From the NCBI GenBank assembly GCA_000708835.1, contig DF237731.1, positions 1 to 30,335 of the forward strand: a stretch of 30,335 nucleotides of DNA, in the 5' to 3' direction. Made by a program: the position numbers and the translations under genes. Of the stretch, positions 27,008 to 30,335 are shown piece after piece (within the stretch, counting starts at the first letter, position 1; every line of letters begins with the position of its first letter). The stretch is from Klebsormidium nitens. Lineage: Eukaryota; Streptophyta; Klebsormidiophyceae; Klebsormidiales; Klebsormidiaceae. A model generated the notes under the pieces. It was not told the origin of the DNA. It was given only the letters and a program-made list of their open reading frames with translations, and made no database searches.

Positions 27008-27654
27008 TGCGCTGGAGAGTGCAATGACCAGCTAGGAACACCTGCAGAGCGCGAAGGTCATGTTGTGACACAATGGCACACCACCACACCTCAGAGCGAG
27101 AGAAGAAGCATTTTAAGGGCTTTGTTGGATAGTCTAATAAAGCAGAATTGCTTCAGCTTTGCTCTGTCATTACCAATGCCAGGAACATGGGCACACAAAC
27201 ATCCTTTCCAGGTGCTGCTAAGCTTAGTCTAGCAGACCCTGACGGCATCTAACTGCGCTCCGGAAACAGGAAACTCACAAGGCTCTCTGTCGCACTCTAG
27301 AAGCATGAAACCGCCTCGCTGCTTTATTCCACACCCCACACGTCCTGTTGTCAAAGTTTTTCAACTTACTTTTAGAGAATGCCCCAGCTAGCACTGTCCT
27401 TAAAACCTCTCGCGCTTTACTTTGGCTAGAAGTTAGAACCTGCGTACAACTTGGCGCTTTTGAGATGGCCACCTTCCAATTTTCCTGCTATCGTAGCTAC
27501 CCCGAGCTAAAAACGTGCCCTGGAATTTCTGCGACTCGTGGCGGAGCTCCTTCTTTTGCTGATCTGCAGATCAGATCTCAGAGTCACAGTGGCACTGGAA
27601 CTTTGCCACTGCGGCGGTAGCCCCACTACAGGCTACAGCGTACCGTGCTGTCGG

Positions 27655-27668
27655 CGTAGGTACCTACG
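27655..27668. repeat. 14-bp perfect palindrome
   Basis: CGTAGGTACCTACG reads the same on both strands. It lies about 310 bp upstream of the WD40 gene start and could be a dimeric factor site; the function is unknown. Confidence 0.5.
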
Positions 27669-27719
27669 TCTGGTCTCAGCACGGCTGACCGAGTACGAGT
27701 ATTTCTGGCGGTTTGACAC

Positions 27720-27725
27720 AGCCCA
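27720..27725 (-). promoter_or_regulatory. site II-type motif (TGGGCT on the minus strand)
   Basis: AGCCCA on the plus strand is TGGGCT in reverse, fitting the plant site II consensus TGGGCY. A hexamer of this kind is common by chance; it is listed because a telo-box lies 114 bp downstream. Confidence 0.3.
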
Positions 27726-27838
27726 ATCTTTTGTCCCCCAATGGACAATGTGTGTCAAACAAACCTTCGGAAACGCCGACGCCACATCGATCAAACCAAA
27801 AGACCATCGACCGAAAAACTCCCGAGTGCCACTGATTT

Positions 27839-27846
27839 TAGGGTTT
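27839..27846 (-). promoter_or_regulatory. telo-box (AAACCCTA on the minus strand)
   Basis: TAGGGTTT within TTTTAGGGTTTC, 131 bp upstream of the WDR43/UTP5-like ATG. In land plants telo-boxes, often with site II motifs, mark promoters of translation and ribosome-biogenesis genes, which fits the gene it precedes. Confidence 0.5.
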
Positions 27847-27854
27847 CTCTAGTC

Positions 27855-27907
27855 CTACGGTAGGTAGCGCTAGGGTTGCAGAGGTTGCACTTGCAGCTAC
27901 GGTAGGT
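27855..27907 (+). repeat. 11-bp direct repeat in the WDR43/UTP5-like promoter or leader
   Basis: CTACGGTAGGT occurs at 27855-27865 and again at 27897-27907, spaced 42 bp start to start and just upstream of the ATG at 27977. Each copy includes a partial inverted core, CTACGGTAG. Confidence 0.5.
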
Positions 27908-27976
27908 TGACCGTTTACAGGTCCCATGGCATTGCTTGTCGCTTCGTAGGTTCTGTAGGAACAAATCTGAGGTTGC

Positions 27977-30335
27977 ATGGATTCCTCAGGAGCTGCCCCG
28001 TTGGAGGGTCTTCTGGCAGCCTTCAGCCCTGAGGGGGACACTCTGGCCGTCACCTCTGGAGATGGCCGGATCAAGGTGAGCGCCCCCTTGGTCGCGAGTG
28101 TCACCTGCAGGGGTGCTTGACTTGCAGTTTGCGTAATGCTGGCCCCTGCGGCTGCCCCTCTTCCTGCTTCACAGCTGGAGGCATCCCTGCATCATCTGAG
28201 TGTCATCATTCTCCCTGCAGACCTGGGACGTGAGCAGCGGCCGTCTCCGCGCAGATCTGGCTGCTGGAGATGCAACCATTACCAAAGCAGCTGCAGGAAC
28301 ACCGGGGGGCCTAGGCCTGCATATCAGTGCACTCACATGGGGCCAGGGGCCCGCTGCCAAGGCTGCCAAGGTGAGGCTGGGCCCAGTGCGCGCATGGAAA
28401 CTTGTTGGCTGCTCATTTGGTGCTGCACCCCTTGGTGGAGGGACGGGCCGTCAGGCAGGGCTGCTGCGTGGGCGTGAAGCGTGATGGTAATGGTGCACCG
28501 ATGGAGTAATCGCTAAGTGACGTTTGTTGCCCGCAGAAGAAGAAGGCGCGAGCGCCACCGCCTCTCATTGCTGCTGCGTCCAGCACGGGGGACGTTTTGG
28601 CGTGGGATGCGGCGCTGGGCGAGCTGCGGTGGCGCACCACCGCGGTCCATGCTGGGCCGGTGGGCGCCCTGGCGGCGGGGCCCCAGGGGGCGGTGGTGTA
28701 CACCGGGGGCGCAGACGGGCGGGTGTGCCAGCTGGCGGCGGCCACGGGGGCGCTCCTGGCGCAGGACCGCCTAGAGCGCCATGGGGTGGCTGCACTTGCC
28801 GTCTCCCCAGGTAAGCCCACACTTAGCCGAGTGCGGCATACGAGGGTCCTGCTTGCGTGTGCCAGGCTGTGCTTCTGGCGCTCTCTCGCCGGCGCGGGCC
28901 CCCAGCTGATGCGGGGGGTGGCTGCTGTGCAGACGGGGCGCGCCTGCTGGTGGCGAGCGCGCGCATCCGCCTGGTGGACTTAGCCAGCAAGAGGAAGCTG
29001 CGCAAGCTGGCGGGGCACGCGGTGAGGCCCCCTCGCCGCTCCCTAGCCCACTCTCAAGGCGGGCTTGGTGTCTCGGCAGACCATGATAATTTTGGTCTTG
29101 CAGGGCGGCCCACATTGTCAGTTGTCTCATTGCTTCGCTGCTCTACTTACTTCGTTTGCTGTGCGTTTGCTGTGCTTTGATGGTCATCACACTGTTGTGC
29201 ACTGGTGCAGGGCCGCGTACGTGCGCTGGCTTATACCCCCGACGGTGCATACGGCCTGAGTGCCGCAGCCGGGGACCGCCATGTGGCGCTGTGGGATCTG
29301 AGCGATGAGCGCAGCGATGGCGGCGTGCAGCCCGCCGCGGCGCTGCTGGCCATGGAGGAGCCGGCGGTGGCAGTGAGCTGCGCTGCGGGGCCTGCGCACA
29401 GGGGGGTGACCATTGTGGCGCTGGCGCAGAACGGGGATGCGTACGTGTGGCGCGGCGAGGGGGGGCTGGGGGCCGCCGCTGCGGCGCCCACACGGATCAG
29501 GTAGGTCTTTGCTGCGTGAGGAGATAATTTGCGGGTTGAGACTGGGGGCGAAAGCCCTCTCATGATTGTCTCTGGCTGAGGTGAGCTCTGTTGGATTTGC
29601 ACCGCCCTTTCCGATGTGGCAGATATGAGCAACAGGGCTCAGCGCAATTGGCCGCATGCCCCGGCTCCTGCAGTCACCTTGTAAGACGCCCAATGGTTCA
29701 TCATGCGTGTGCCCCTGCCTCTTTGCAGGTCGGGTGGACAGCGGTCGGCGGCAGAGTCCAGCGGTGCCGTGCTTGCGGCATGCGCGCTGGAGGGGGGCTC
29801 TGTGCTGCTGGCTCACGGGTCTGCCGCCTCCCCCTCGTTTGAGACTGTCCCTGCCAGCCGGCTGGTCGGGGGGCAGGTCACGCTGAGCCCCCCCCTGCAG
29901 AATGGGCTGTTGGAGGATGGGGCCACGCCGGCAGCGCGCACGAGCAGGGAGGCAGGTGAGGCGGGGTGCCAGGGCACTGCTGCAAGAGTCCCCCAAAAGC
30001 AGGGGGTGGACCCCCATGTGTGGCGCTGCAGGTCTCTGGCTTGCCTCTGCCATGCCCTCTTTTTGCGGGATCTCATGCAGCTGGGGCGCATGCAGGCACA
30101 CCAGCGGTGGTGGGCCCCGACAGCGGCGGTGGAGGGGTGTCGGCTGTGCTGCACGAGCGCGATGCCGGCAGGGCGGGGAAGCAGGGCAGGAAGAAGCGCA
30201 GGGCAGAGGACGAGGCAGGGGCGGCGGGGGCGGAGCCCGCCACGAGGGCCGAGTGGGAGGTGGAAGAGGGCGACGCGCAGGAGGGGCCGCGGGGTGGGCG
30301 GGCGAGGGCGGGGCGGAGGAGAAGGGAGGAGACGG
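27977..30335 (+). CDS. WDR43/UTP5-like WD40 protein, N-terminal part (7 exons, cut by window end)
   Basis: WDR43 (yeast Utp5) belongs to the t-UTP subcomplex of the nucleolar small-subunit processome, which supports rDNA transcription and early 18S pre-rRNA processing. Exons: 27977-28075, 28221-28370, 28537-28810, 28933-29021, 29211-29500, 29729-29955, 30081 to beyond 30335; phases join to give 461 aa so far. The start MDSSGAAPLEGLLAAFSPEGD leads straight into the first WD40 blade (FSPEGDTLAVTSGDGRIKTWD), as in plant homologues. Then come GDVLAWDAALGELRWR, VVYTGGADGRVCQL, VSPDGARLLVASARIRLVDL, LAGHAGRVRALAYTPDGAY, DRHVALWDL and LLAMEEPAVAV, the last a family-typical phrase. After about residue 380 the chain is Gly/Ala-rich and then basic and acidic (GRKKRRAEDE), likely a linker with a nuclear signal. 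The C-terminal Utp12-type domain is expected outside the window. Other WD40 families are possible, but the order of motifs favours WDR43. Confidence 0.85.

Larger units (their letters stand above)
27008..27976. promoter_or_regulatory. 969-bp divergent intergenic region between the IQD and WDR43/UTP5-like genes
   Basis: Start codons point away from each other, so both promoters lie here. No gene was found in it; a minus-strand open frame at 27275-27472 lacks an ATG and motifs. It contains a telo-box, a site II-type hexamer, a 14-bp palindrome and an 11-bp direct repeat, all in the half nearest the WD40 gene and listed separately. Confidence 0.6.

Overview
This window is nuclear DNA from a photosynthetic eukaryote, most likely a chlorophyte green alga (a trebouxiophyte-like genome fits best, but I cannot name the genus). 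The genes are GC-rich and cut into many short exons. Introns start mostly with GTGAGN, GTGCGN, GTCAGN or GTAAGN and end in (G/C)CAG. Between genes lie AT-richer stretches of 0.7 to 4 kb with no bacterial-style gene packing. The gene families are plant-type: an exocyst SEC3 close in length to the Arabidopsis protein, an IQ67-domain (IQD) protein, an SnRK2-like kinase fold, and a WDR43/UTP5-type WD40 protein. I rebuilt five genes exon by exon by matching reading phase across 47 introns; in nearly all cases the phases and conserved motifs agree.

Layout. 1-2171: no gene found. 2172-7390 (minus): 16-exon NADP-type glutamate dehydrogenase, 475 aa. 7391-11614: gene-poor spacer that holds a 281-bp element with perfect 24-bp terminal inverted repeats (9519-9799) and GC-rich organelle-like hairpins near 10.66-10.78 kb. 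11615-17107 (minus): 15-exon exocyst subunit SEC3, 892 aa, with one GC-AG intron. 17108-17818: divergent promoter region. 17819-19951 (plus): 2-exon SnRK2-like protein, 377 aa, that has lost key catalytic residues and is read as a pseudokinase. 19952-23107: gene-poor spacer with one anonymous open frame and a possible alternative last exon of the next gene. 23108-27007 (minus): about 12 exons encoding an IQD-family calmodulin-binding protein that unusually carries two near-identical four-cysteine modules made by a recent exon duplication. 27008-27976: divergent promoter with a perfect telo-box. 27977 to the window end (plus): first seven exons of a WDR43/UTP5-like ribosome-biogenesis factor, cut by the window edge.

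The genes do not form an operon or one pathway. They cover nitrogen assimilation, vesicle tethering, a probable signalling scaffold, calmodulin/cytoskeleton scaffolding and ribosome assembly. The two most unusual items are the IQD protein with duplicated Cys4 modules and the SnRK2-like pseudokinase. All functional statements rest on motif recognition from the sequence alone; no database search was possible.
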